Below are positions 34,641 to 46,334 of a DNA stretch of 64,000 nucleotides, piece after piece (the first letter of the stretch is position 1; each line of letters begins with the position of its first letter). Below the pieces are notes generated by a model, which saw nothing but the letters and a program-made list of their open reading frames with translations, was not told where the DNA came from and ran no database searches. Made by a program: the position numbers and the translations under genes. Source of the stretch: Flabesymbios commensalis (lineage: Eukaryota > Annelida > Polychaeta > Terebellida > Flabelligeridae); contig OZ024909.1 of the NCBI GenBank assembly GCA_964017125.1, forward strand, positions 71,611,427 to 71,675,426, read 5' to 3'.

Positions 34641-36260
34641 TGTTAACAACCCAGCTTATTATCGAGTTCTTTGGTTTTATCATGCAGCATAATTTTAACA
34701 CGCCTTTCTATGATTAGAGGTACCCAGCTGCCGTGGCCAGTCTCACATGAAAGCGCCCTCCCTTTTTGGAGACGTTGCAAGGCTAGAACAAAATCTGGAC
34801 CTCTTTTGAGCTGGACAGCCCAACAAGCAACATCTATCAAGTCTAGTTTTATGTTTTATTGTTGATACGAGAGCTATTTTTGACCCGTTGTCATACACCT
34901 TCTGGTATTGTGGAAATCTACAAAATATCTCCAACAATATGCCCTAAAAATACAAGAGGACAGTTGTCTCTTTTCCTGAGATCCAATATGCTGAACAGTA
35001 TATTTGGTTGTTGAAGACGTCTTCTGGTGGACACATGACACTAATTGTGTCAAGTTCCACTTCCATGTCCTCCATATGTAATTGTAAGCTATACCCGAAG
35101 TAGATATAGTCGATGGCTTGCTCCTGAACAATGTCTGGAACTCGGGGTTTATAACGCATGTGTGTGCTTTGTTGTCAGTATTAGCTTTTAGCTTGATATA
35201 GTATTACAGGCTCAGCTTCAGCCGGCGAGTCTGTAAAGAGGGCTCGCCAGTCTCCAGCTGGGAACTTTCAATGGGCGATGATCTAAATGCCCCAGAGCAT
35301 AATATAAAACCTTGGTTGACGTTGGATCTAGTCTAATTGGATGTTATGTGTGACCGGTAGGCCCTCAGTAGAGTTGTCCTCTCACCACCCCAATTCTTGC
35401 TGAATATGCTGATTCGCAGCAGTTGTAATAATGCTGCACTTATCTTTAACATGTTTAATATATTTATTATAGAGAGTAAAATTCACCTTTCTTGTTAAAG
35501 AAAACGTAAAGAATTTGATCGTATCTTCAACAGGGAGTGGTTATCTATATAGTTTCACATTAAGTTCAGGTTGTAAGCTATATTTGTTACAAAAATATGC
35601 ACGCAGATTTTTTTTTTTTGTGGGAGAACCTCTAAAGCCTATTTCGTCCGCACATGACACTAACTTGTCCAGGCAACCCTGCAGGCGCCATTCAATGATA
35701 GCCGCGTTGCTGGATTGGAAATAAACAACCAGGTGATGGACATATATAATGACCTTTCAATGCCCGCTGGTAATGCTTTAACTATGCTGTTTATCTTGAT
35801 TGTTAATAGAGTTGGGGAGAAAATACTTCATTGTGAGACACCTTGCTCTTGTGAGAAGTGACTGATGTCTTAGCGGACTGCAAATTTTCACCCTTTTGTA
35901 AATATTAAATATATCCCGACTGTGTGCTGGTTTTTAACAAAGCCTTGACGGATATAATTATCGAGGCTGACCAAAATGTCTATGGTACTTTTACCTTTCT
36001 GAAAACCGCATTGGTATTGTGAGTGCAATTGATCTGTAATTATTGGTATGTTTTAGCTTTTCCGGGCTTGGTGATAGATAGTAGGCCTACTGTTGTATCC
36101 CTTCATCCACCCGGAAATATTGTGATCAGCCCTCTCACACAGCTGTGCCACACTTTCATCGTTTGCAGGACGAAGGGACAAGTTTTGTTGGAGAGTCTGG
36201 AATGTGTTTCCTGTGCTGATAGATTCGTTCCTTAGCCTGAATCCCTCTTCCATCACATAT
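34640..36260 (-). mobile_element. Decayed jockey-like LINE (non-LTR retrotransposon)
   Basis: On the minus strand the broken frames match reverse transcriptase blocks of jockey-type LINEs in the right order. From high to low coordinates: a WK..IPIPKPGK-like stretch (HQARKS, near 36060), QYQCGFQKGKSTIDILVSLD (near 36010), DNYIRQGFVKNQHTVGIYL, SLYVHHLVVY (35750), WRLQGCLDKLVSCADEIGF (35680), and the thumb-region AFRSSPIESSQLETGEPSL (35270) with NPEFQTLFRSKPS. The YVDD-type catalytic box reads YVHH, so the enzyme is dead. Multiple stops and frameshifts show it is old. 5' end and 3' tail not defined. Confidence 0.8.
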
Positions 36261-36299
36261 TTATTGCTATACATAGGTTTGCTGTCCTGTTGTATATCC

Positions 36300-37845
36300 T
36301 AAACTGTGAACTTACTAATAAGGATGAAGCTAGAGAACAACTATTCTCCCGGGGGTCAAGAACTGTAGAAAATACCCCCCCCCCCCCCACTCTACCTAGG
36401 CAGCATTATTGCATCATTCCAAACGTGCTGTACAACAAAGAGGATGGATATGTTTGGGATCAGGTATTAATTCTTTCAAACCTCCAAAAATCCACTTGAC
36501 TCGGGATGGGTCGAAAAATAAAACAATTATGTTCCTATTTGTCTCATGCTTGGAGTCAGCTCATAAAATGTGGTTGTAATCAATCATGTAGAGGTCGATG
36601 TAAATGTAAGCAAACGGATCTCAATATCACCGATTTATTCACATGTCAATGAGGATGTGTACTGTAAAATATTAAATGATAAAATTTGAAAGGAGTAGTT
36701 TTGAATATATATATGTATGTTGTTTTTGTCCAACATACATCGATAAGAATATAATATGCATGTTTGTATTAAAGGTATCAATATATATCATTATATTTTA
36801 AGGAAAAGTTATATAAAAAGATGCAGCTACATCCGTTATTATTGGTGTCTGTTGTTACAGTGTTTACATCCCTGACAACCATATTCATCTCTCTGTCGAT
36901 TAGTAAAGCCATATGTCTATTGTTTCATAATCAAATGTTACTGTAATCATCCAGGGCTCGTCTACTGGTACAAGTTGCGATAAGCCCCTCGTCAGATTGG
37001 TCGAGATGAACAGATCGACCAATACAAAGCCATTGCTTATTTGGATCTGCTGGAAAAAACTTGTATACGCAAACTGTGACAATACTAAACAATAAATATT
37101 TGTTTATATCTTTTATTTCCTAAATGCTTGCATTGCAAGATACAATCACCGTTTTAGCACTTAATATAACAATAAGAGTGCATGCAAAATACACAGTCTA
37201 TAAAGTGAATTCAAGTTATGCGCCAATAAGCAAATACATTGATTGAACTAAGATTGATTCCACATCAAATTAATCTCAAACAGGATAGCGAGACGATGGG
37301 AACATATTAGCATAGGATGTTCCAATGCAAAAACAATATCAATTACTTTTAAACAAATATGCTACCATCTCACAGTGATGAACATAAAGCTGTCACTGTT
37401 ATCATATAGCAATGAACGACAGAACTGAAGAGTTATTTGACATTTTTTGAGAGTCGGACATTTATTGGAATCATGATCCTTAGAGGCTTTTACATTGGAT
37501 TTGTTGCTGCCAACCATACATCCACATGTTAAGTTGAGTATTAGCACCCTTGCAAGGGCACGGGTTAGCATATTATTAACCATACCTGTCCAGCAGGAAT
37601 TAAACATAAACATTCATATGTCATTGAAATAAATAATAAAAGAGTTTGCATTAAGCAGATAATATAATAATGTTATAAGCTTCAAACAACATTTGTAATT
37701 CTGTAACCTTTTTAACTAACACCTGTTGGGTAAAACCAGAAGTAAAACTTCACGAGAGTGATAAAATGTAAACATGGTAAATGAACTGTAACACTAACAC
37801 CGGGCTGTCCAAGCAACACTGGACAACGTATCCGTTGGTATTTTT
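36300..37845. other. No gene seen
   Basis: Contains a poly-C run (36365-36378) and a decayed foldback at 36957-37080 (TACAAGTTGCGATAAGCC and AACTTGTATACGC) related to 26934-27029. An 83-codon minus ORF at 37362-37613 has no recognisable domain. Confidence 0.35.
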
Positions 37846-38152
37846 TAACCCTTACAGCGCTGAATTATTTTTGTTTAAACCATAAAAATCAAAGGGTTTT
37901 TTCAATACTATATCATCATAAATGTCTTAGTTAGGTCTTTCCGATTCATTTGAATACCTGTGTTATGTGTCTAAGGTCATTATAAATCAGAATCTGTCCT
38001 TATACATTAGAATCTGACGTCTGAATAATTCTTTCAGTGTTGGGGACCGTCTTTATACATCAGAATCTGACGTCTGAATAATTCTTTCAGTGCGGGGACC
38101 GTCTTTATACGTCAGACTCTGGTGTATGAAGACGGTCCCTACACTGAAAGGG
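37846..38152. mobile_element. TTAA-type MITE, family A, with partly repeated hairpin
   Basis: The left end TTAACCCTTACAGCGCTGAA is followed by the long arm. The hairpin region then repeats its TCTGAATAATTCTTTCAGTG and GGGGACCGTCTTTATAC segment, and the right end reads CTACACTGAAAGGG. The internal duplication makes this copy longer than the others. Confidence 0.75.
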
Positions 38153-40076
38153 CTGATGTTCGTTTTATTTTCTGTTGTTGTCCGGCAAATTCGCTTATTG
38201 TTCGGTGATGTTCGTTATGTCCGTCAGAAATTCGTTTTGTCCTGTATATGTAGTGAACGTGTTCTAGTCCGTGGCAGAGGGTCTTAACCTTGCCTTAGTC
38301 TGGTGGCACAGAATGACTTTAATGCCTAACCTTGGAATGAATGGTAACAATCATTTTTATGCATTTTTTAAATCTCGATATCATGTACATCTAGAATCTG
38401 TCGAGTGTACTGATTACACCCGTTTGGGTTTTTAAAAAATCTAAGATTGCGTCCAAGTTGGCCGCCAAATCACATTTTGGGCTATAAATTCTGAACCAAA
38501 AGAGATAGAAACATGATTTTAGTTTCTAAACCATGTTTTTCAGGGTCAACGATTCCATTTCTGGCATTTTTAAAATCTAATTTGACCATTTTAAAGTATC
38601 TGAATGAAAAAATCAAGGCTAAATGTGAGGTAATAATCCTTCTGAAGTAGATCCTGTGGATCTTAGGTGGCTTTGCAAAGTGATGCTCGTTTTTCAGACC
38701 GACCAAGTGTCATAGTGCCAGTATTATTACCTAAATTTCTCTTTTAAACCACGACGGATTGAAAAGGGCAACTCTGGCCTGACATTTGTGACATTTGTGA
38801 CATTTGTGCCAGAACGCATTCAAGTGCTGAATGACTACTCAGCATTTAGTCATGTTCCACCAACTTGAAGTTGTGTATCTCCACCTCTGCCTACAAATTT
38901 TATTTAAATTTAAACATGATGATGTACGGTTTTACAAATATAGGACCAACCCATCAATGATATTATATCGGATATTTCCCTTGAATGTTGAGAATGCCCC
39001 TTGAATGCTATAATAGACGTTGTAGCTTTTATTCTTCAATACATAATATTGCCATACATAATAACAACATTTTGATCAATAACTGAAATTGATATGGAAT
39101 AACAGTCACAGAGATATATTACCGGTAAGCATTTCACCTAAATATCTGGATTGCTCAACTTCAAGTGAATGTGTCTAGATATGTAGCAGTGTCAATCAAC
39201 AAATAACCAAATGAACAAATGCCAAATAATGCTACGTGATGGAACACAACCATGAAAACAACCGGTTTACAAATTTCATCAAGTGCTGTTTCTGCAGTTT
39301 TCGCCCCGATAACAAATACATTATATCGTCATGTTCACATCCCAAATATAATAATAATAATCATAATAAGATATTTCAGTAATATGTAGCAATACTTATC
39401 GTCAAAGCACCAATTGCATAGTCTATCTTGTAGGCCTACATATTTCTTCCATCGAAATTAAGCACAGCAATATGAACGAGACATCGCCTAGATATATAAT
39501 ACTAATAAAACCAGGCTGAGAAGCAAGACGTACACATACTGCTTGCAGATGGAGTTTCACGTAAGATGCGAAACCACAGGATGGATATACCACGACATGT
39601 AGCTAACGTAGCATCTTTCTGTATTGTATCACCTGTACCATATTGCATGTGATACAAAGATCAAAACTCCAACATCTGAATACCACTGATGAACGTGACA
39701 GCATCTCTGAACACATACAACACACCTCGAATTAACAAACTTCTTGTTATCCAGCAGTCAAGAACATTACGTATTAATAATGATCAACAAGATAACTTAT
39801 AAATAGGAATTTCATGTTTATAACATGCTAATAATTTTTATTCATCTTAATATCAAAATAGTTTCACCAAATTTATGCACAACAAAATACATCTTGGACT
39901 AGTGTTTACATTTATTTAAAAACACAACAATAACGTTGTTCACTTCTGGTAAGATTGTATGTAGAATTTATCAAGTTGCAAATTAAAGTGACCATTTTCA
40001 ATTACATGAAACAATAATACAAAAACATATTCATATATTCTATGATGAGCATGATAATATAAAACAATACTGCGCT
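38153..40076. other. No gene seen
   Basis: A three-fold GTGACATTT repeat lies at about 38786-38812, and a lone family E half-hairpin (CCAACTTGAAGTTGTGTATC) at about 38868. Nothing else is recognised. Confidence 0.35.
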
Positions 40077-40159
40077 ACAAGGCCAAAAGCCAGTAGCTGC
40101 TTACTTGAAAAGTAATATATACTTTTCACGTAATCAGCTACTGCCTTTTGGCTTTGCTA
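40077..40159. mobile_element. Foldback repeat, family F
   Basis: CAAGGCCAAAAGCCAGTAGC on the left and GCTACTGCCTTTTGGCTTTG on the right pair around ACTTGAAAAGTAATATATAC. Confidence 0.65.
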
Positions 40160-40510
40160 TAATTATCTCGTTGCTAAGATCGCTTCCTCTGTGAGTTCAT
40201 TTCGTAATCACGGAAACACAATTATCTATTTATAAAGTGATAAATTCGTGTAGATATCTGCTCATACCTAAGGGCAACGCTAACAGATACCATTTTATAA
40301 GATAACATTATACGCTTTTATACAAAAAAAGAGGCCAGACAAAAATATTTATGTTGGGTGAAAAATATTGTTCTAAAGTTGGGACAAGGGCGGGGGCTGC
40401 GTGGCTGATTAAGTTGTCTGTCCGTCAATATCAATGTAGTATCGAAACATTGCCCTATTATCACGCGTTAGACAAAACACAGCAGCAAAAAATAGTATTC
40501 GATGTTTAAA

Positions 40511-40680
40511 ATACTGTAGATCTGGTAATATTTGCGAGGTTTTAATTTTCGCGAATTTCGCGAAACTCATTAATATATAGCGCTACTAAAGAAGAAAGAA
40601 AAATTGAAAGAAAAATTGAAAAGTCCTAAAATAAAAAATTCGCGAAAATGTAAAGTCCCGAAAAAACGGATCTACAGTAT
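40511..40680. mobile_element. MITE, family G (TACTGTAGATCTGG termini)
   Basis: Starts ATACTGTAGATCTGGTAATA and ends CGGATCTACAGTAT, with TTCGCGAATTTCGCGAA motifs inside. TA at both outer ends fits a Tc1/mariner-like target (inference). A second copy is at 62406-62618. Confidence 0.7.
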
Positions 40681-40689
40681 GTGTATTGG

Positions 40690-41584
40690 CATTGATTGAA
40701 CCCTAAACATGGTATGACATGCGTTTACATTTCGAATGTATTGTAGGCGAAGCTCGATACAAACACAAAACACAACATAAGCTGTTTCAATGCTAACCCA
40801 GCGATTACTTGCGAGATTCCTTTGCTGAAACCACAACTTTCAAGTTGAAACGGGATGTCACATAGGTATACCCGGAGAACAAAGAAAGTGTAACTGGTGT
40901 GAGAGTGAGCTGGGAGACGAGTTTCGTTTTGTAATTAATTGCTCAAATTATAAAACTAGTCGAAGCTAAATAATTCACAGACCTCATACGATTCGTCCAT
41001 CAGCTTTCACATTTGATAAAATAATGAATAGTTTGAACATGTTGGAATTGAAATACTTTTGTACATATATCAGTATTGTACGAAAATCAATCAATTAATG
41101 TATATAATAACACTGTATAATAATGTCATTAAGCCCACTTGACTTTATTTCTACATGCCTGTTCAATAACAGATACTATATATAAACTATTGTCTATTTT
41201 CTATTAGGTGTTTCCCAACATTGAAGTAACATATCCCCGCGTTGTGATTGGTCTCAAAACGTCATATTCCAGTTCAGTCCTTGATGCGCAACTTTGACTC
41301 ACTCTGGTCAATAAAATATTAGGTACAATGGACATAATTATGGTAATATACCACAAGTAAATTTATCTGCAATATTGCATAGGATATGTATGATTTTGTG
41401 ACGTTGCATATGACTTATTATAACTACGATTTAGGTCCCGCTATACCATTCCACTCATGCCGTCTTGCCGATATCCAGATTTTAAGTCCACCTGATTCAA
41501 AATGGCCTTAAATAGCACAGGCATAATTGCACTATTGGCAAAATATAATAGAAAACACTTACAAATAATTGTAAAACTACATGT
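40690..41584. other. No gene seen
   Basis: AT-rich unique-looking sequence. Confidence 0.3.
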
Positions 41585-42006
41585 AAGGCCACTTTGTTTA
41601 ATTTCTCTGTTTTAGATCAGAAAAAATCCAAAATCTAATGAGGGAGGGCGGTAAAAAAAACATTTAAGAATAAAAAAACATTAAAAATAAAACATTGGAC
41701 ATATTTCTGGAAAAGTTAATGAGGGCGAAGAAATAAAACAAACTTTTGACCCATTTTAAAAAAGTTAATGAGGGCGACGAAAAAAACAAAGAAAAAATCC
41801 ATAGCTGGGAAAAAAATTATCTCTCGAAATGAACTTTTCTTTCGGAATGTTTTTTATTATCTCCCAAATTGACTGTTTTTTTCCGAAATCGGCAACAATA
41901 TAATGCGCGCGCTGGGCAGAAAAAAAGACACATGTTTTTTTGGTAATGCGCTGCCGAAATCTAATGCGCGCGCTCATCTAAAACAGAGAAAAAACATAGT
42001 GGCTTT
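41585..42006. mobile_element. 422-bp element with about 33-bp terminal inverted repeats
   Basis: Left AAGGCCACTTTGTTTAATTT then CTCTGTTTTAGAT; right ATCTAAAACAGAG then AAAAAACATAGTGGCTTT. The interior has repeated AGTTAATGAGGGCGA motifs and AATGCGCGCGCT twice. TA flanks both ends. Non-coding; unassigned. Confidence 0.65.
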
Positions 42007-42064
42007 AGTGTTGTTTGTGCATCATCTACGACGTTGGACCGATCCCATAACCGGGATATTTTTT

Positions 42065-42142
42065 TAGAATTTTCACTCACTTGAAGTTGTGCCTCGCTGA
42101 TGCGATTCATAACTTCAAGTTGAGTGAAAATTATTCAGATTT
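42065..42142. mobile_element. TTAA-type MITE family E, hairpin only
   Basis: TTTTCACTCACTTGAAGTTG and CAACTTCAAGTTGAGTGAAA (allowing one indel) around CCTCGCTGATGCGATTC. Confidence 0.65.
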
Positions 42143-42172
42143 GGTAAAATGGGGGTCCACTAGGTCTCACAA

Positions 42173-42329
42173 TTCGAAAGAGTAAACATATTTATAATGA
42201 CCTTAGACCAGTTACGTCGGTATTCAAATAAAGCACACTTAGACATTTATGATGATTTCAAATAGAAAAAATACATTAGCTCTCTTGGTTTATCTACAAA
42301 TATTTCAGCGCTTTAAGGGCTAAGGGTTA
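42173..42329. mobile_element. TTAA-type MITE, family A, long arm
   Basis: AGAGTAAACATATTTATAAT, a degraded TAGACCAGTTACG block, and a right end TTTCAGCGCTTTAAGGGC followed by TAAGGGTTAA. Confidence 0.65.
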
Positions 42330-42369
42330 AACCAACACGGAGGCAACGTCTTGTATTTGCTGGGCTATC

Positions 42370-43180
42370 TTTTCACATTTTCTCAGAAGGCAATCACTTT
42401 CAGATTTCAATTTACCAAGACCCAATTACCAACAGCACTATGTATGACTGATTGATTAATTGCATCATTATCAAGAACACAGCTAGTCATTGCTGGTTTA
42501 ATATTGTAGTAATGATTTATTCACAACATCGATGATACACTTAATTACGTTGCCACATGTATAGTGTATGACCTGGTCCCAGTTCTTATAAGGCGTTATG
42601 ATAACAGTATAACTATTGTAATGTTACGATGTGATATGATGTTTTTACATTCACTCACTTAACATCACCAGCAATATTAATTCTAATAATACTTAGGATC
42701 ATAATATTAGTCATACTATTAGTCATAACAATGATCATAATTATATGATCAGTGATAAAAATGAATGCTTTGATTGTAAGATTGTAATATTGTAAGACAT
42801 AGTCATCCTCGGCCATCAGATATATTCACGAGCAACGGTATGGTAGCAACTTCCTACGTATATTATTGTCTACATAAAACCTATGATTTCTTGTATTTTT
42901 TATTTTTAAGGAATAAATATCTTAGCACATGACTTAGTCCACAGCCACACGATATTCTGCTATGTTAGACGATTAGTTGAAGTTCAATTAAATGTGTCAT
43001 CCTCTTGAAATTAAATTACCAGTGACACACACAAGGAATCATAATCGAAACAAGTCCACGATAATCATGGTCTATCATTTTGGATAGCATTGTCAGGTAA
43101 ACATATATAAAATTTGGAGTTATCCTCTCTGGGAGTGCACTTAAACATTCCACATTATGATACTCCTATGCAGTATCTGA
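42370..43180. other. No gene seen
   Basis: AT-rich. A short run of imperfect TCATAATATTAGTCATA repeats lies at about 42700-42745. Confidence 0.3.
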
Positions 43181-43242
43181 CATCTTCCCCCGCAAGGCTC
43201 GCTAGCGGGCTAGCTGGCCTTGCGGGCCTTGTGGGGAAGATG
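43181..43242. repeat. GC-rich hairpin, with a partial copy at 43283-43330
   Basis: CATCTTCCCCCGCAAGGC and GCCTTGTGGGGAAGATG form the stem around GCTAGCGGGCTAGC. CATCTTCCTCCGCAAGGCCC repeats the left half 100 bp downstream. Confidence 0.6.
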
Positions 43243-43440
43243 GTATCTGCTTACTTGTAAGTTATTGTGGATCCTCGTACACGCATCTTCCTCCGCAAGG
43301 CCCGCTACTCCCGACTCCGCGGGGGGGAATGCGTACACGTATAGCGCTATTTTCCAGATAAATACATATCCTATTGTTACCCAACTGTCTTGGACGACCA
43401 CTATAAGTTATCTCAGGACTAATTACAATTTATGTTGTCA

Positions 43441-43490
43441 AACTGCCGTGAAAAGCCAGAAGGTACCAGTTACTGCCTTTTGGCTTTGGA
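43441..43490. mobile_element. Foldback repeat, family F, partial
   Basis: AAAGCCAGAAGGTACCAGTT and ACTGCCTTTTGGCTTTGG give the two arms with a shortened loop. Confidence 0.5.
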
Positions 43491-43499
43491 GAATAAAAA

Positions 43500-44688
43500 G
43501 CGAGAGGAAGTTAAAAAGAAAATCTATAATTTATTATTAATAATAATAATAATAATAAAGATATCGTATAATTATGTTTCACGAAGGCTGATGTTGCCTG
43601 CACTGGTTTACTGTGTGTTGCATGTCTGACGTTAGTGTGGCTCTATATGTTCTATGAAGATGATAGGCCTACATCTATGCATACTTATACAATGACAAAA
43701 CTGACAGACAAACCAATTTAAAATGGCTTCCACAAATCATGCTAATATAAGAGGCGTATAGAAGGATGTGTTCCCGGCTCCTCGTCCGTTTGAACTGCGT
43801 GTGAAGACCCCATTGCTTAATACTATAGTGCAATGATATGGATAATGGCGGAAGTCATTGTAAACTATCTTTAGAAAAGCCAGATACATGTAGGCCTAAT
43901 ACTGTAATAGCATTTTGACTAGACGTTCTACAATTAAATACATGAAACGCTTGTGTAGCCTGAATGTGGGTGGTCATAAATCAGATCACATAATAGTATC
44001 ACTTATCAGCCCTCTACATTAATAACATATGTAGACACTGGCTCAAGACTTATAGACGTTGCATCGTCATCTAGCTAACGCCTTCTATTGTCAAACATTC
44101 AGATAAAATTGTTGATCTTAAATCGTATTGTCATCACCACGCACATTTAGCTCGCATGTTACGATTCACATGTCATAAATTGTTGAACAAAAACGGAAGA
44201 CATGCGAACAGTGAACCATTTCCACAGATGCTTCTAGTCGTTGTTTATCATGTTGACATAAACATACGACGTAAACGTAAGTCATTCAAATACGATCACT
44301 GTCCGACCAAGCAGGCAGTTATGGTAAGGATATTATAATCAGGCATATGACAAAAGATCCTTCTTTCACATATCTGCCTATCTTTGGATATGGCCATTGA
44401 ATGTATCAAGTGATCATGATTGAATGGCTAATATTTGATTGATCAACTGGCCCTAATATTCATGTATTCACAAACTTTCCTAAATTATTGACCAGAAAGG
44501 TCCATCTTTCATTATAAATACACATTTTGAATAATATAAACGCTACTCCCGTTACTATACTGCACTCATACGATTGGTTTGTTCAATTGGTTCTGCACTT
44601 TTGTTAACGTCATGTGATAATACTACGATGATCTTATTGCTGTATGGGGCTTGATTGATCACCCACTTGTTTCTGATTTGTCTTATTA
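43500..44688. other. No gene seen; downstream flank of the GTPase gene
   Basis: AT-rich. The part next to 44689 should contain the GTPase 3' untranslated region, but no AATAAA on the minus strand was found close to the stop. Confidence 0.3.
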
Positions 44689-45601
44689 TCACAGCTCTAT
44701 CTCTCTGAGTCTTGATTTACCAGGTCTATAGCCTCCGCCAGTTCTACTTGTCACCGTGGAAGGTGCTTTCTGACTTGTCACCAGTCTGCGCTGGTCACCA
44801 ACATCTACATGATGAGGATACTGTCTTTGTTGAGGCTGATTGTGATGTGGCTTCTGGTGTTGTTTTTGTTGCCTATGTTGATATTGCTGCTGCTGCCGCT
44901 GCTGCAGCTGCTGCTGCTGCGACTGTTGTTGTTGCTGCTGCTGCTGCTGCTGCTGTTGCTGCTGCTGCGCGTTACGTTGCACACGGCGGTTACACATTGC
45001 GCAGACGTGTACGGCGGTTCCGGTCACGTGCCACCTTCTGAGGGCGTGAGATTTGACTTTTGGGGTCAAGAATTCAATAGGTACCGAAGAAAATGTGATT
45101 TTGAACGCTTCTTCAACGCTCTCGCCCAGCTTACCACTGGTCTCCAAGAAGTTCACCCTATGTATCCGCGCTAGAAGCTGACCCTCTCTGAAAGATACTC
45201 TGCGATGAGGCTTGAGGTCCATTTTATTACCTACCAGTAGCACACTAGCTCGAGGATTCACATTGTCCAAGAATCCCTGAGCTGTCTCAAAACTAGACCT
45301 GTTTGTGACGTCATAGACGACTGTGATAGCGTGAGCTTTACGGGCGCAAGCCAGAGCAGATGTGACGTCACCACCTTCTACATCCCACACCTGAAAAGTG
45401 ACGTCACAATCCATGAGAGGAGAGAATACGGTGTGCATGTAACGCTCCACCTTGGCCACGTCTTGGGGGTAGTCTGGTCTGGAGCCCTCACTCAGAATCT
45501 GCTTCAGTAAGGTAGTTGTTCCCACTCGACCTTCCCCAATAAACAGCAGTATGGGTGCGGACATGAGGTGCTGGGGACGTAGACGACGGGACGGCTTACG
45601 C
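44689..45601 (-). CDS. Divergent Ras-like small GTPase, terminal exon
   Basis: The frame is open from 45687, but a strong acceptor (TTTGACTTTTTCAG, ending at 45602) suggests the exon begins at 45601 and the first 28 codons are intron. Met at 45564 (MSAPILLFIGEGRVGTTTLL) would also give a normal GTPase N-terminus. Numbered from 45687: P-loop GEGRVGTT at 51-58, with Thr where GxxxxGK[S/T] has Lys; switch II DVEGG at 102-106, with Gly at the catalytic Gln position; NKMD at 154-157; ETSGK at 182-186 for ETSAK. A Gln-rich tail (241 to about 295) and a basic end without a CAAX box follow. Ras superfamily membership is clear; the subfamily is not. Weak GTP binding or hydrolysis is inferred from the altered residues. 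It has no partner gene nearby. Confidence 0.8.
44886..44968 (-). repeat. CAG repeat encoding the polyglutamine tail
   Basis: CTG/CAG trinucleotides with a few TTG and other interruptions, read in frame as about 22 Gln with occasional Ser, Leu and Arg. The mixed codons make it less unstable than a pure tract. Confidence 0.9.
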
Positions 45602-45742
45602 CTGAAAAAGTCAAACAAACACACAGAGACATTAATTGTCAGGGCAATAAAAGAGCATAGAATATGTAGATAGAACGATCTCGCCATCCACTATACACGT
45701 TGTGGAGGGTGGCGTTTGTAAACTAAGAATACGATGATGCAG

Positions 45743-45850
45743 CCCAGCAAACACGTCACGTTTGACCAATGCTGGTTTAATGTTGGGCAGCGTCGCAGAC
45801 GGTGGACCAACATTAAGCCAACTTTAATTCAACGTGTCGTGTTTGCTGGG
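45743..45850. mobile_element. Foldback family B copy near the GTPase gene
   Basis: CCCAGCAAACACGTCACGTT on the left and TTCAACGTGTCGTGTTTGCT on the right, centre CAGCGTCGCAGACGGTGG. It lies 140 bp upstream of the GTPase acceptor, so probably within an intron. Confidence 0.8.
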
Positions 45851-45859
45851 AGATGCCTT

Positions 45860-46330
45860 TTGATGGCCAAATAAATATATATTTCTACTGGCGTACCATA
45901 AATACGATAAGGCATTAAAATGTTTTTTATTTACACTGAAGGTATTTTGTTTGGCGATTTTAGAATAATTTCAACAGAGGCGGGATGAAAAAAAACTGTA
46001 GCACTCAATTAACAATCACAGCTATGTGTCAGAACATAGTTACTTTACAATACTGCGTATTGTACATTACCAACATCATTTAAGAAGTGTAAGATATTGC
46101 AGAAATATCCTTCATTTTTTGCTGTCATATATTTTACACAAATAGCCGCATAATCTTTCTAAGTGACAATCATGTTAGGTATGTCATGTACGTGTACATA
46201 ATACAAACAAAACGTAGCAGCGTTGTGAAACTAAACGTGCCTGATTAAAATCTGCGTGCGTCCATGAAACGTCCATGACCTAGTCATACTAAAACATGCA
46301 ATATTATACCGACAATAATAGTGACTTTAT
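45860..46330. other. No gene seen
   Basis: AT-rich; upstream exons of the GTPase gene may lie here or beyond but none could be identified. Confidence 0.3.
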
Positions 46331-46334
46331 ACCA

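Larger units (their letters stand above)
42008..42366. mobile_element. Foldback family B copy broken by family E and A insertions
   Basis: The family B centre (CATCTACGACGTTGGACC) is at 42022-42041 and its right end (GCAACGTCTTGTATTTGCTG) at 42345-42366. Between them lie a family E hairpin (42065-42142) and a family A MITE (42173-42329). The left arm is not recognisable. Confidence 0.6.

Noticed and set aside
37362-37613. 83-codon minus ORF with a hydrophobic N-terminal part
   Set aside because: Too short and without family resemblance; background length for this region.
44712-45174. Plus-strand Ala-rich and Leu-rich ORFs
   Set aside because: Antisense shadows of the polyglutamine part of the GTPase exon.
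45602-45687. First 28 codons of the GTPase frame as a signal or membrane segment
   Set aside because: A strong acceptor TTTGACTTTTTCAG lies right before the conserved part; the hydrophobic stretch is most likely translated intron.
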